DNA of 43,145 nt from Colwellia sp. (lineage in GTDB: Bacteria; Pseudomonadota; Gammaproteobacteria; Enterobacterales; Alteromonadaceae): contig JALJPA010000013.1 in assembly GCA_022969215.1 (NCBI GenBank), positions 1 to 43,145 on the forward strand. The letters run 5' to 3'. Shown piece after piece: positions 26,409-34,591 of the stretch. A program made the translations under genes and the position numbers. How positions within the stretch are numbered: the first letter of the stretch is position 1; the number at the start of each line of letters is the position of its first letter. The notes under the pieces were generated by a model. The model saw only the letters and a program-made list of their open reading frames with translations. It was not told where the DNA came from and did not search any database.

Positions 26409-26680
26409 TTAACAAGCACCTCTGCTAGCAAAAAAGCATTGATGAACTCTGCCGTTAAATAATATTGTCAGTTCTTTTACGCCAGTATTAAGGCCACTAA
26501 CGTAATAGTTTATTTTCAAATTAAACAATAACAATTTAGCTTGTTCGGCACGTCTCTTACTATATCGGTCGAGCAAAAATTGACTTATAACTCTGAAAAG
26601 CTCATATTTATTTCCAGTTAGTTTGTTTATCCATAAGACGATTGTTCTGTCAAAAAGACGAATAATTAATGATAAATAAT
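26409..26680 (-). pseudogene. Possible OmpA-like C-terminal remnant
   Basis: A minus-strand frame holds YSKRRAEQAKLLLFNL and, further on, NGRVHQC, faintly like the LSxRRAxxVK and NRRVE elements of OmpA-like peptidoglycan-binding domains. The frame has no ribosome site, lies behind a terminator and lacks the rest of the domain. Treat as a weak remnant. Confidence 0.25.
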
Positions 26681-26681
26681 G

Positions 26682-26713
26682 AAAAAAGCCGCTAAACTTT
26701 CGATTAGCGGCTT
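26682..26713 (-). terminator. Rho-independent terminator
   Basis: AAGCCGCTAA and TTAGCGGCTT form a 10-bp stem, followed on the minus strand by six T residues. It lies directly downstream of the 121-residue protein gene. Confidence 0.85.
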
Positions 26714-26732
26714 GAGGACTAACGTTCAACGT

Positions 26733-27098
26733 TTAAGCACTTGTGTCTTTAAGAAATTTATAATGACCTCTGATATCTTCTCTAAATTCATGGCAATACT
26801 CACCTAAAGGCGCCTCTATTTTAAGAGCTCCATACATTTTGTTAGCTTTACGTTTGGTGTTCTCCCAACTTATACCTTCGATGGTCATATGACCTTCACT
26901 AAAGGCCTTAATTTTTGCCAGTTCTTTAAATTTCTGCGGATCTATAGGCTTATTACAATCATTATTAAGGTAAATTAATTTACTCGCAGCTTCCGCCAAC
27001 AATAATTCGATTTCACCGTATTTATTATCGGTTGATGACTGTGTGGCAAATACTGAGCTGCTCAATAAAACTAAAGGTAAAATTATTTTTTTCATCAT
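26733..27098 (-). CDS. Small periplasmic protein, unknown function
   Basis: A 121-residue protein with a signal peptide (MMKKIILPLVLLSSSVFA), then about 103 mature residues that look helical, with two cysteines (NDCNKP and GEYCHEF) suited to a disulfide. Family not recognised. It is followed by a strong terminator and preceded by the DUF4136 lipoprotein gene 63 bp upstream in the same direction, so the two may be co-transcribed. Confidence 0.65.
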   Translation of the reverse strand: MMKKIILPLVLLSSSVFATQSSTDNKYGEIELLLAEAASKLIYLNNDCNKPIDPQKFKELAKIKAFSEGHMTIEGISWENTKRKANKMYGALKIEAPLGEYCHEFREDIRGHYKFLKDTSA

Positions 27099-27161
27099 GC
27101 TTCCTTGTTATATATAAGGTAATAAATAAGTTATTAAATTGTATTTTGTGAACTAATCGTT

Positions 27162-27683
27162 TTATATTTTCATCTTCTTGAACATTTCATTGACCGCAAA
27201 ATGCAATCTTTCTTTCGCTACCTGACTTCCGACATCTTGTTGTAAATCTGCTTCAGCCATACCAACCCAGATAGACTGACCAGTGCTGGCATCAAAAATG
27301 GCGATAACTAAGGCTCCTTTAGGGATGTTTTCTAACGTTTCGAGCTGAGTTTCCTCGCTTATAATCAATTCAATATTATCCATATCAACGCCGGCGATAA
27401 AAGTAATTAGCATATCGGGATTGTCTGATTTTTCTGTAAAGCCCTTAGCTCTTAATTCTTTATCTATGTTGAATCTGGCTTCACTATCGGCATCAAAGCC
27501 CGGTCTTTCCCAGCGACCTATTTCATCATAGATAATGGTGGCATCACCCAACCAGGCAAAAGTCTTGTAGCCGCTAAGGTTAACCTTGGGGTCCGTTTCT
27601 GCTGCTATATTGATATCTTTAGGTACGGCAGAACATGCCAAGAGAGTAAAAGAACTTAATAGAACTAAAATTAATTTTTTCAT
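27162..27683 (-). CDS. DUF4136-type lipoprotein
   Basis: A 173-residue lipoprotein with lipobox LLAC at about 17. The mature part begins with the DUF4136 pattern (NLSGYKTFAWLGDATI and later FNIDKELRAKGFTEKSDNPD then MLITF). The IDKELxxKGF and PDxLI motifs are typical. The domain is thought to be a periplasmic or outer-membrane-associated module of unknown function. Near its end it carries ASTGQSIWVGMAEADL, another usual element of the family. It lies between the 252-residue and 121-residue envelope genes on the same strand. Confidence 0.75.
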   Translation of the reverse strand: MKKLILVLLSSFTLLACSAVPKDINIAAETDPKVNLSGYKTFAWLGDATIIYDEIGRWERPGFDADSEARFNIDKELRAKGFTEKSDNPDMLITFIAGVDMDNIELIISEETQLETLENIPKGALVIAIFDASTGQSIWVGMAEADLQQDVGSQVAKERLHFAVNEMFKKMKI

Positions 27684-27749
27684 TGCTTTTCCATTTAATT
27701 AATCATTATTGGTAGCCTGCTAGTCACTTTAAGAAAACAGGCTGAATTA

Positions 27750-27772
27750 CCAATGAGCATCTTGCTCATTGG
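27750..27772 (-). terminator. Hairpin downstream of the 252-aa protein gene
   Basis: A perfect 10-bp stem CCAATGAGCA/TGCTCATTGG with a three-base loop. No T tract follows on either strand, so it may act as an RNA-stabilising hairpin rather than a classic terminator. Confidence 0.5.
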
Positions 27773-27790
27773 CGTGTTGCATGTGTTAAA

Positions 27791-28549
27791 TTAGCTCGCT
27801 AAAGGCGCTGCTAATTGGAATTCTAATATAGTACCTGCGGGTATGTTGATAGAACTTCCGCTGGTAAGTAAAGAAGCCCCAAGGCCAACTTTCGCAGCAT
27901 TTTTAGCGCCCTTAGAGCCATTTGCTAAACCACCGACAGCGGCAAGCCTTGCTGTTCTGCCCACGGTCGCTTTACCTGTGCTTTCGGTAACTGCTTTCAC
28001 AGCAGAAGTTAGAATAGGTTTCATCTGGTTATTAATCATGATATCGGTAAAGGTCAGCTCTATACTTGAATTGCCTCTAGCTCGTCCTGACTGTTTAGCT
28101 TCAGCAACTATGCCATAGATGGTACTGCCACGAGGAGCTACCACAATATTATTGGCCATTAAATCGGCTTCTAAACGAGCTGTAAATCGGTGCCCTGTGC
28201 CATGTTTTTTACTGTCAATCGAACTTGATATTTTCACCATAACGCGAGTACCTGCGGGCACGGTTACCTGCCCTGGTATTACTTCTCCACTGACTTGCTC
28301 CTGACTAGCCTTCGCACTGGCATTGGCCGTTGGCACTGTTACCTCATCGCCAAAACTAATACTTTTAACTTGCGCTGATGGAAAGCTTAACTGTTGACCG
28401 GCAATATCAAATACTAAATTATTAGCATCGCGAGAAACTAAAGTGCCGTTTAAGGTTTGACCATCTTTTAGTACTAAAACGTCAGCTAAGGCATTAGCTG
28501 AAACAAGTAGCGTTAAAGCCAGTACCGAACTATTCATTAAGTTTTTCAT
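27791..28549 (-). CDS. Periplasmic protein with VirB10/TrbI-like C-terminal part
   Basis: A protein of 252 residues. The ATG at 28549 is preferred because MKNLMNSSVLALTLLVSANA is a clean signal peptide with GGAG upstream; an upstream ATG at 28588 is unlikely. The first mature part (DVLVLKDGQTLNGTLVSRDA) resembles a small beta domain found in periplasmic proteins. The C-terminal part (VPAGTRVMVKISSSIDSKKH, RFTARLEADL, PRGSTIYGIV and SINIPAGTILEFQLAAPL) resembles the VirB10/TrbI barrel fold but without a secretion system nearby. Its promoter carries the ACACATT pair shared with the sulfatase and barrel genes. Confidence 0.65.
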   Translation of the reverse strand: MKNLMNSSVLALTLLVSANALADVLVLKDGQTLNGTLVSRDANNLVFDIAGQQLSFPSAQVKSISFGDEVTVPTANASAKASQEQVSGEVIPGQVTVPAGTRVMVKISSSIDSKKHGTGHRFTARLEADLMANNIVVAPRGSTIYGIVAEAKQSGRARGNSSIELTFTDIMINNQMKPILTSAVKAVTESTGKATVGRTARLAAVGGLANGSKGAKNAAKVGLGASLLTSGSSINIPAGTILEFQLAAPLAS

Positions 28550-28636
28550 CGTTATCTCCATATATACCTTAGGTATAATTAAATTCAATTATGTTTTGTT
28601 TGTTTCGTTCAACATCTTAGTGTTAACTTGCTGATT

Positions 28637-28688
28637 AGTTTAGCGGACACTGAATTTTTTGATGTGTACAAAAGTGTTACCAATGTGT
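28637..28688 (-). promoter_or_regulatory. ACACATT-pair promoter (252-aa protein gene)
   Basis: On the minus strand ACACATT (28682-28688) and ACACATC (28661-28667) are exactly 21 bp apart. TAAACT, a -10-like hexamer (28637-28642), follows after 18 bp. The proximal box thus covers the -35 position, as at activator-dependent promoters of the AraC class II type. Confidence 0.7.
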
Positions 28689-28835
28689 GTTGTAATTGAA
28701 ATGAAGCGATAACTTATGGTTATGATGAGTCGTTTTGCTGATTAGCTCGTTCAAGGGATAAAATAGTAAGAGGCGACAACTTATCACCCCTTAATCGCAT
28801 TCTCTTTGTTTAGAATTCAGCGTTTCAGTAGATGC

Positions 28836-28863
28836 AAAAAGGCGAGTTATTAAACTCGCCTTT
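28836..28863 (-). terminator. Terminator of the sulfatase gene
   Basis: AAAGGCGAGTT and AACTCGCCTTT form an 11-bp stem with a T tract on the minus strand, 24 bp past the sulfatase stop codon. Confidence 0.85.
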
Positions 28864-28886
28864 CATTACCGTTTTAATCAATAGTA

Positions 28887-30581
28887 CTATTTTACTTTAG
28901 CAAAAGTTCTTCTTACTGTTTCTTGATAAACCTTACTTTCAGGTCTTAAGTTGGTAATACCTTCAAAAGGAATACCATGACGAGTCGAAGTGAATGGATA
29001 TTTCGCATTCATATTCTCATGACGCATTTTCACCATATCAAAAGGTCCCCATGCCCAAAGGAATTGCGCCATCATGCCACGCATTTCACGAGGATCTTGA
29101 TACAAGTCGAAGAAGTTATTTTTAACTAAACCTGGACGGTCACCAACCCAAACACGCTTGTATTGTTGCTTAATGGTTGCAGCAAGCAAGGGGCCAGTAT
29201 AAACATGATAATAATCACGACGACTGTTACCGTCACCTTCTAAAAATACCGCAGTTTGGTCAATACCATCAATTATTCTGTCTGTTGGGATATACTCCAT
29301 CGCATCACCGATGCGGGCAAAAGTAGTATATAAATCATGTACCGTGATCATATCACCGACATATTGACCTTTTTCAATCGTGCCTGGCCATTTAGCGAAT
29401 GCTGATACTCGAATACCACCTTCTTTATAGCTGCCTTTGCCGCCATTAAAGACATTTTGGTACATAGCACCATTTAGCTCTTCCATTGGGCCGTTATCAG
29501 CCATAGCAACAACTAGGGTGTTTTCTGAAATCCCTTGTTTTTCTAATTCAGCAAAGATTTCACCAATATGTCGATCTAAACGCTCCATGTTTTGCGCAAA
29601 AGCAGAGCTATTACTGGTAGTAGTTACTTGACCATCGCGGTTAAGGTCATAAACATTAGGCCAATAGGCCAAATAAAATGGCTTGTCAGCGTTTGCTTTA
29701 CGTTTAATATAATCTACTGCTTTATCTTGATGTATATCAATAAGTTTTCGATAGTTAGCTAAGGTATCATCATAAGTTGCAGGCAAGGTTTCACGTGCCT
29801 TTTCACCTTTTTTGCCTTCAATATCCATAATGTAGCCATCTGGGCGCCAAGTGGCATCAACTAAGTATTTCTTTTCATGCATATCGGGACCATAACCAAT
29901 AGTACCATTCGCATCTTGCCCGGTTTTATGCCACATAATAGCAGGGAACTGGTTATACATAGAAAACTGTGCTTCATCAAAGCCTTGGTTGTGCAGATAA
30001 CTTTCTTCGATGTCGCCCATATGACCTTTACCAATAAATGATGTGCTATAACCTGCTTCAGAAAGCACCTCAGCAATGGTCACTTCTTCCGCTGGCAAAC
30101 CACCACCCTCTGGAGGGAAAGACACTGTATGCATACCACTTCGCACGGCTAATCGACCAGTTAAGGCTGCTGCTCGTGTTGGCGTACATGAAGGTTCACT
30201 ATACATGCGAGTAAAAACAATACCTTCTTCACCCATCTGATTTATATTAGGGGTATCGAAACCACGGATTTTATTAAACGCTTTAATGCCGACTTCGCCA
30301 AAGCTGGTGTCGTCCCACATGATATGGATAATATTGGGTCGTTTACCGTGTTTCTTATAAAGAGCATCGAGTTTCTTTTGCAAACCTACATCTTGTTTTG
30401 CCCATTTTTCGCCGAACTGTTCTTGCAAAATATTTTGCTCAGCATCATGAATTAAATTAGCTTTAGTTGCTGCTGTCGCGCTCAGGCTTGGCAGTAGTGT
30501 CATAGCCGCAACAGATATGCTTGCTAATACCGTTGGTTTTAATCGTTTGTTAAAAAGTGTTTTTTCGGTGTTGATCTTCAT
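28887..30581 (-). CDS. Secreted type I sulfatase (arylsulfatase-like)
   Basis: A 564-residue sulfatase. A signal peptide with a long N region ends at about residue 38 (SLSATAATKA). The alkaline-phosphatase superfamily fold starts at RPNIIHIMWDD with metal ligands Asp90 and Asp91. The signature CTPTRAAALTGR begins at Cys132, which must be converted to formylglycine by a separate enzyme not present in this window. ADNGP is the later metal motif. It should release sulfate from an organic ester in the periplasm; the substrate is not evident. It is a single gene with its own terminator and shares the ACACATT-pair promoter with the outer-membrane genes on its other side, which suggests co-use. Confidence 0.88.
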   Translation of the reverse strand: MKINTEKTLFNKRLKPTVLASISVAAMTLLPSLSATAATKANLIHDAEQNILQEQFGEKWAKQDVGLQKKLDALYKKHGKRPNIIHIMWDDTSFGEVGIKAFNKIRGFDTPNINQMGEEGIVFTRMYSEPSCTPTRAAALTGRLAVRSGMHTVSFPPEGGGLPAEEVTIAEVLSEAGYSTSFIGKGHMGDIEESYLHNQGFDEAQFSMYNQFPAIMWHKTGQDANGTIGYGPDMHEKKYLVDATWRPDGYIMDIEGKKGEKARETLPATYDDTLANYRKLIDIHQDKAVDYIKRKANADKPFYLAYWPNVYDLNRDGQVTTTSNSSAFAQNMERLDRHIGEIFAELEKQGISENTLVVAMADNGPMEELNGAMYQNVFNGGKGSYKEGGIRVSAFAKWPGTIEKGQYVGDMITVHDLYTTFARIGDAMEYIPTDRIIDGIDQTAVFLEGDGNSRRDYYHVYTGPLLAATIKQQYKRVWVGDRPGLVKNNFFDLYQDPREMRGMMAQFLWAWGPFDMVKMRHENMNAKYPFTSTRHGIPFEGITNLRPESKVYQETVRRTFAKVK

Positions 30582-30661
30582 GGTAGTTCCTTCTTTTTTT
30601 TGTTTAGTTTAGTTGTTGAGTTATCAAGTTTTCTAAAATGGTTTGCTTTAACTTGCTAACA

Positions 30662-30714
30662 AGTTTACGAGAACGAAAGACTTTTGAATGTGTACAAAGA
30701 GCAAGGCAAAGTGT
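30662..30714 (-). promoter_or_regulatory. ACACATT-pair promoter (sulfatase gene)
   Basis: On the minus strand ACACTTT (30708-30714) and ACACATT (30687-30693) are 21 bp apart. TAAACT (30662-30667) follows after 19 bp as the -10 candidate. The leader to the ATG is about 75 nt. Confidence 0.7.
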
Positions 30715-30946
30715 GTAACCAGAGTACTTGGCATTTACCAAGGGGCAATTTAGCGGCCGAATAAAAAACCGAAGACTCCTTAGAGTACTCGGTAAAAGGG
30801 GGTATCAATAAATAGCAAGGGAGAGTTAACAAATCAATGTTCGAGCAATTCGTTTATAGCGAGCAGTTATGCAACCTTAAGTCCTACCATAAATACCTCA
30901 TTTATCTTTGCTAGCAAGTGAATCGAGCATTCCACAGAGCATTTAC

Positions 30947-30998
30947 ACACATTGTCGATACATTAGTACACATTATAAATTTTCCGATCCAATAAAAT
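30947..30998 (+). promoter_or_regulatory. ACACATT-pair promoter (barrel operon)
   Basis: ACACATT at 30947-30953 and again at 30968-30974, 21 bp apart. TAAAAT (30993-30998) lies 18 bp further, a good -10 box. The gene starts 62 bp downstream of it. The rest of the gap between the sulfatase and this operon (30715-30946) holds no gene. Confidence 0.75.
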
Positions 30999-31059
30999 AG
31001 TAGTACTTCATAACCATAATAAAGACACATTTCACCGCTAGTCATCTAGGGATACATTG

Positions 31060-32103
31060 ATGGAAAATTTAAGAATAATAATTAGCCTTATAGTACTGAT
31101 ACCTTTCTTAACTCAGGCCGAGCAAGAAGATGCGACTACCGACTGTCAATGTGCCATGCAAAGCAGTGCTAACAGCCAAAGTCGTAGTGAACAATACGCC
31201 ACACTGGCCGAGCGGGAAATTGGTAAACCGGTATTGAATGAGCAAGGCGAACGAGAGATCTGGCCGAGAAAATTGCCATTTTTTGCCCAAAATGTGCTGG
31301 ACTTGGGCTTTGAACTACCAAAAACCTTTGGACTTGCCATTATTCCTAACACCATGAAACAGGATCTTATTTTAAAAGATTTAAAGGTCGGCATTAATGG
31401 TGGCGAGATGGATGACATGGATTTTGTTAATTTTGGCCGAGCTTCAGCCGATAATTCCAATATACAAATTAAGGCCGATGTTTGGCTGTTCCCTTTTCTT
31501 AATTTTTATGCCACCTACGGAAAAATGCATGGCTCTGCCGATGCTCCAATCGCGATAAAAGGAGAGGATTTAATTGAATTTCTCGGTGAATCTCTCGGTG
31601 TTAGTTGTGACGGAATTCTGTCCCCTAAGGCCTGCGACCAAACCTTTAGCGGCATTGCTCACCCAGAATACACTGGCAGTAATATATCCATTGGCTTTAA
31701 CTTGGCTATGGGCTGGGACAGGTTTTTTGTTACTCTGCCAGTCACCTATGTGTCTACTGATTTAAATATTTTAGCGGATGATGTTAAAAGCTTACAAGTT
31801 TCACCACGTATTGGCATTACATCCGATATTGGCAAGTGGGGTACTATGGCGACTTTTGTTGGCATTACCTATTTAGATGCAAGCCTGGATGTTGCCGGAA
31901 AAATAACATTTGATACCTCAACGATTCCCGGACAAGCAGACACCACAGAACTGGATTTTCTAATCCATCAGGAAAATGCCGACAAACTCAATTATCTTAT
32001 CGGTTTTAACTGGGATATTACTAAAAGCTGGTCATTTCATTCTGAAGCTGGCTTCGGAGGCAGTAGAGAAAGCTTTATCGCCTCCACTACTTACCGTTTT
32101 TAA
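31060..32103 (+). CDS. Outer-membrane beta-barrel protein, unknown role
   Basis: About 347 residues. The ATG at 31060 is preferred, eight bases after AGGGA, over an adjacent TTG. A signal peptide ends at TQA. After a short Cys-containing region (TDCQCAM), the protein shows alternating hydrophobic strands and ends in TTYRF, with the C-terminal Phe that the barrel assembly machinery reads. The exact transport role is unknown. It is the first gene of a two-gene operon: the next gene starts 14 bp after its stop. The ACACATT-pair promoter is directly upstream. Confidence 0.75.
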   Translation: MENLRIIISLIVLIPFLTQAEQEDATTDCQCAMQSSANSQSRSEQYATLAEREIGKPVLNEQGEREIWPRKLPFFAQNVLDLGFELPKTFGLAIIPNTMKQDLILKDLKVGINGGEMDDMDFVNFGRASADNSNIQIKADVWLFPFLNFYATYGKMHGSADAPIAIKGEDLIEFLGESLGVSCDGILSPKACDQTFSGIAHPEYTGSNISIGFNLAMGWDRFFVTLPVTYVSTDLNILADDVKSLQVSPRIGITSDIGKWGTMATFVGITYLDASLDVAGKITFDTSTIPGQADTTELDFLIHQENADKLNYLIGFNWDITKSWSFHSEAGFGGSRESFIASTTYRF

Positions 32104-32117
32104 GGACATAACAACTC

Positions 32118-33311
32118 ATGAATTTATTAAAAAGTTTGGTCGCTGTTACGATACTTAGCAGTATCACTACCAGTTCATTGGCAGCATCAAGCCAGTTCAT
32201 CGATGTTTTCGATGGTCAGTTAGATGCTTCACAGTATCTTTCAGAAAATGCCTATGGTTTTCTGCCCGTACCCATCATTATTACCGATCCGGCGGTTGAA
32301 GGTGGCTTAGGCATGATAGGGCTTTTTTTTCATGAAACCGAAGCCGAAAAAGATGCCCGCTTAGCCGCCATGCAAGAGGGTGATAACGCGGCAAAACATT
32401 TAATGCCACCCAGTGTCTCTGCCGCCATTGGCGCTTATACCGGTAATGATTCCTATTTTGGCGGTGGTGGGCATTTAGGCTTTTATCAACAGGGAAGAAT
32501 TCGTTACATGGGTGGTGGCGGTTATGGCGACATTAATCTAGATTTTTATGGCTTTGGCGATATGGATGTGCAGAGACCTATTCAAATTAAAACCAAGGTC
32601 AAAGCCCTGATGCAAACAGTAAAGTTTAAATTGGGCAGTAGTTCTTTTTACTTAGGTCCGACACATAGATACATAAATGCTGAACTATCTCCCACTCATC
32701 TTGATGATTTAGTCGATAATTTCCCCCCTGAGTGGCAAGATCCTCTGACAGAGCTACTGACCAAAAAAGTAACCACTTCGGGTGTTGGTTTTACCCTGGA
32801 ATACGACTCCAGGGATAATTTCTTCTCTCCTAGCGAAGGCTTGAAATACCAGTTCAATTATTTGTGGTATGACGACAAACTAGGTTCAGACATTGATTAT
32901 CAGTTGAGTGAACTGACCGCTTTAAATTATTTTAAATTGTCTGAGCAGTGGCGAACTGCCATTAGAGCTGAAGTCAATTATGCTAACGCCGATGGCTTAT
33001 TACCGCCTTTTGCCACCCCTTCCATTTCAATGAGAGGTATCCCCTCAGCTCGCTACCAAGGCAAGTTTATTGCATTGACTGAAGTTGAGCTCAGTTATAA
33101 AATAAATTTTCGTTGGGAAATCAGTGCATTTACCGGCATAGGTAAGGCCAGTAATAGTGTTTCAGATTTTTCAGAAAGTGCCAGCCGAGTAAGTAATGGC
33201 GTAGGCTTTCGCTACCTGATTGCTCGCCGCTATGGGTTTAATATGGGGGTAGATATTGCCCAAGGCCCTGAAGATACCGTGTTTTATATACAAGCTGGCT
33301 CTGCTTGGTAA
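32118..33311 (+). CDS. Omp85-like outer-membrane barrel (surface antigen)
   Basis: A 397-residue protein with signal peptide MNLLKSLVAVTILSSITTSS and cleavage near LAASS. The C-terminal half resembles the BamA/surface-antigen barrel: LEYDSRDNFFSPSEGLKYQF, then SMRGIPSARYQGK (an RG-x-x-x-x-RY-type loop motif) and GVGFRYLIARRYGFNMGVDI near the end. The end is GSAW, a terminal aromatic residue. POTRA repeats are absent or very short, so it is a reduced Omp85-type protein, perhaps a translocation or lipid pore. An AAGGA site lies 12 bases before the ATG, and the gene is coupled to the upstream barrel gene. Confidence 0.75.
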   Translation: MNLLKSLVAVTILSSITTSSLAASSQFIDVFDGQLDASQYLSENAYGFLPVPIIITDPAVEGGLGMIGLFFHETEAEKDARLAAMQEGDNAAKHLMPPSVSAAIGAYTGNDSYFGGGGHLGFYQQGRIRYMGGGGYGDINLDFYGFGDMDVQRPIQIKTKVKALMQTVKFKLGSSSFYLGPTHRYINAELSPTHLDDLVDNFPPEWQDPLTELLTKKVTTSGVGFTLEYDSRDNFFSPSEGLKYQFNYLWYDDKLGSDIDYQLSELTALNYFKLSEQWRTAIRAEVNYANADGLLPPFATPSISMRGIPSARYQGKFIALTEVELSYKINFRWEISAFTGIGKASNSVSDFSESASRVSNGVGFRYLIARRYGFNMGVDIAQGPEDTVFYIQAGSAW

Positions 33312-33452
33312 ACAGAGCCAAGACTCTATTTTGCAGCATTTAAGTTAATCCTTTCGGGTTTTCTGCTAATAAACAAGATCAGTACTAATCAACCTGCCTT
33401 GGGCAGCCTGTCAATTGAGCATGGTATAAAGTCACTTTCTCACTTTTAAAGT

Positions 33453-33504
33453 ACACATTGCGCATCAGTTATCACACATTATTTTATCGCCGATCCATCA
33501 CAAT
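33453..33504 (+). promoter_or_regulatory. ACACATT-pair promoter (single barrel gene)
   Basis: ACACATT at 33453-33459 and 33474-33480, 21 bp apart. CACAAT (33499-33504), a weak -10, comes 18 bp later. The sequence between the proximal box and -10 also resembles that of the operon promoter (shared CGATCCA). Confidence 0.72.
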
Positions 33505-33555
33505 ACTTCCTATCAACAACGACAAAAAACAAAAATTTAAACATTAGGAAATATT

Positions 33556-34488
33556 ATGAAAAACACTACATTAAAATCAATCTTATTAAGCACAGCAACT
33601 GCAGCCACATTAAGCTCTTCCTTCGCCATGGCAACAGTAGGCGGCAATGGTGTCTTTGGCGACACCGCATTTATCAATGATAAACAAGCAGTGACCTTTG
33701 CCGATCTTAGCCATAATAACCAAAGTAAAACCACCATTGCCGGTACCATGAAAACCGCTGATGGTGCTTATATCGGCGCACAAAGCACCTATGATTGGAG
33801 TAGTTCAAGCAAAGGCATTAAGGAAACCATCTTAGGCGCAGGTTACCGTTATAACGTCTCTGAAAATTTTTATTTAATGCCCCAAGCGACTTATACCTTT
33901 CGAGATCGAGACGGTGATTTTTCCTACAAAAATCCCTTTGCGCCAGCAACTCTTGATGCCGAAAACAATCGCTGGGATAGCCCAAGTTATACCAAAGGCG
34001 ATGCCTGGGAACTCGGTTTGCAAGCGGGTTACCACTTAGATAACGGCGTTTTCTTTGCTGCACGTTATGGTTATGAAAAAAGTAAAGATTCATTATCCAT
34101 CACTGAAACGTTAACGACAGGCTGGGATGCACAAACAGGCTTTGATAAAAAGGTGGCCATACATAATGTTGAGCTAACCATGGGCTATCAAGTAGCTAAT
34201 GTGGTTATGCTTTCTGCTAGTTGGCTGCAGTATAAATTGAGTGATGTTAATGGTTATTATGACGATGGTAATGCTGAAATAAATCCTTTAGCGAGCGGTA
34301 CCACTAGAATTAAAAGCAAATCGAGTGATTATGAGTTGAAAGCCACCTTTACCGGTTTCGGTGACTTAGTTCCCTACATGAGTTATACCAACATCGGCGA
34401 TCAAACCTTAAAAATGAGCCATGCCGTGGTCGACGTAAAGGGTAAGGCGAGTAATGAATTTGAAATTGGCATGTCATTTGCCTTCTAA
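33556..34488 (+). CDS. Outer-membrane beta-barrel protein
   Basis: A 310-residue protein. Signal peptide (MKNTTLKSILLSTATAATLS, cleavage after AMA) and a regular series of amphipathic strands with turns rich in Asp/Asn/Gly (GAGYRYNVSENFYLMPQATY, LGLQAGYHLDNGVFFAARYG). It ends in MSFAF, with the C-terminal Phe signal. A barrel of about 12-14 strands is likely from its length. AGGAAATATT precedes the ATG. A strong terminator follows at 34513. The substrate is unknown; the shared promoter links it to the sulfatase and barrel operon. Confidence 0.78.
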   Translation: MKNTTLKSILLSTATAATLSSSFAMATVGGNGVFGDTAFINDKQAVTFADLSHNNQSKTTIAGTMKTADGAYIGAQSTYDWSSSSKGIKETILGAGYRYNVSENFYLMPQATYTFRDRDGDFSYKNPFAPATLDAENNRWDSPSYTKGDAWELGLQAGYHLDNGVFFAARYGYEKSKDSLSITETLTTGWDAQTGFDKKVAIHNVELTMGYQVANVVMLSASWLQYKLSDVNGYYDDGNAEINPLASGTTRIKSKSSDYELKATFTGFGDLVPYMSYTNIGDQTLKMSHAVVDVKGKASNEFEIGMSFAF

Positions 34489-34512
34489 ATAATAATTCAA
34501 CGGCCCACAACG

Positions 34513-34544
34513 AAAAAAGCAGCGCTCATCAGCGCTGCTTTTTT
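34513..34544. terminator. Bidirectional terminator
   Basis: AAAAAAGCAGCGCT and AGCGCTGCTTTTTT form a 14-bp perfect stem with a CATC loop. It serves the plus-strand barrel gene and the minus-strand kinase operon, whose genes converge here. Confidence 0.92.
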
Positions 34545-34591
34545 ACTTTGCACTCTAGCCAATAGAGCGAGGTTGAGTTTGATCTCATTCG

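Noticed and set aside
26409-26729. 106-codon minus-strand frame as a real gene
   Set aside because: Its start region overlaps a strong terminator and it has no ribosome site; only a faint OmpA-like resemblance remains.
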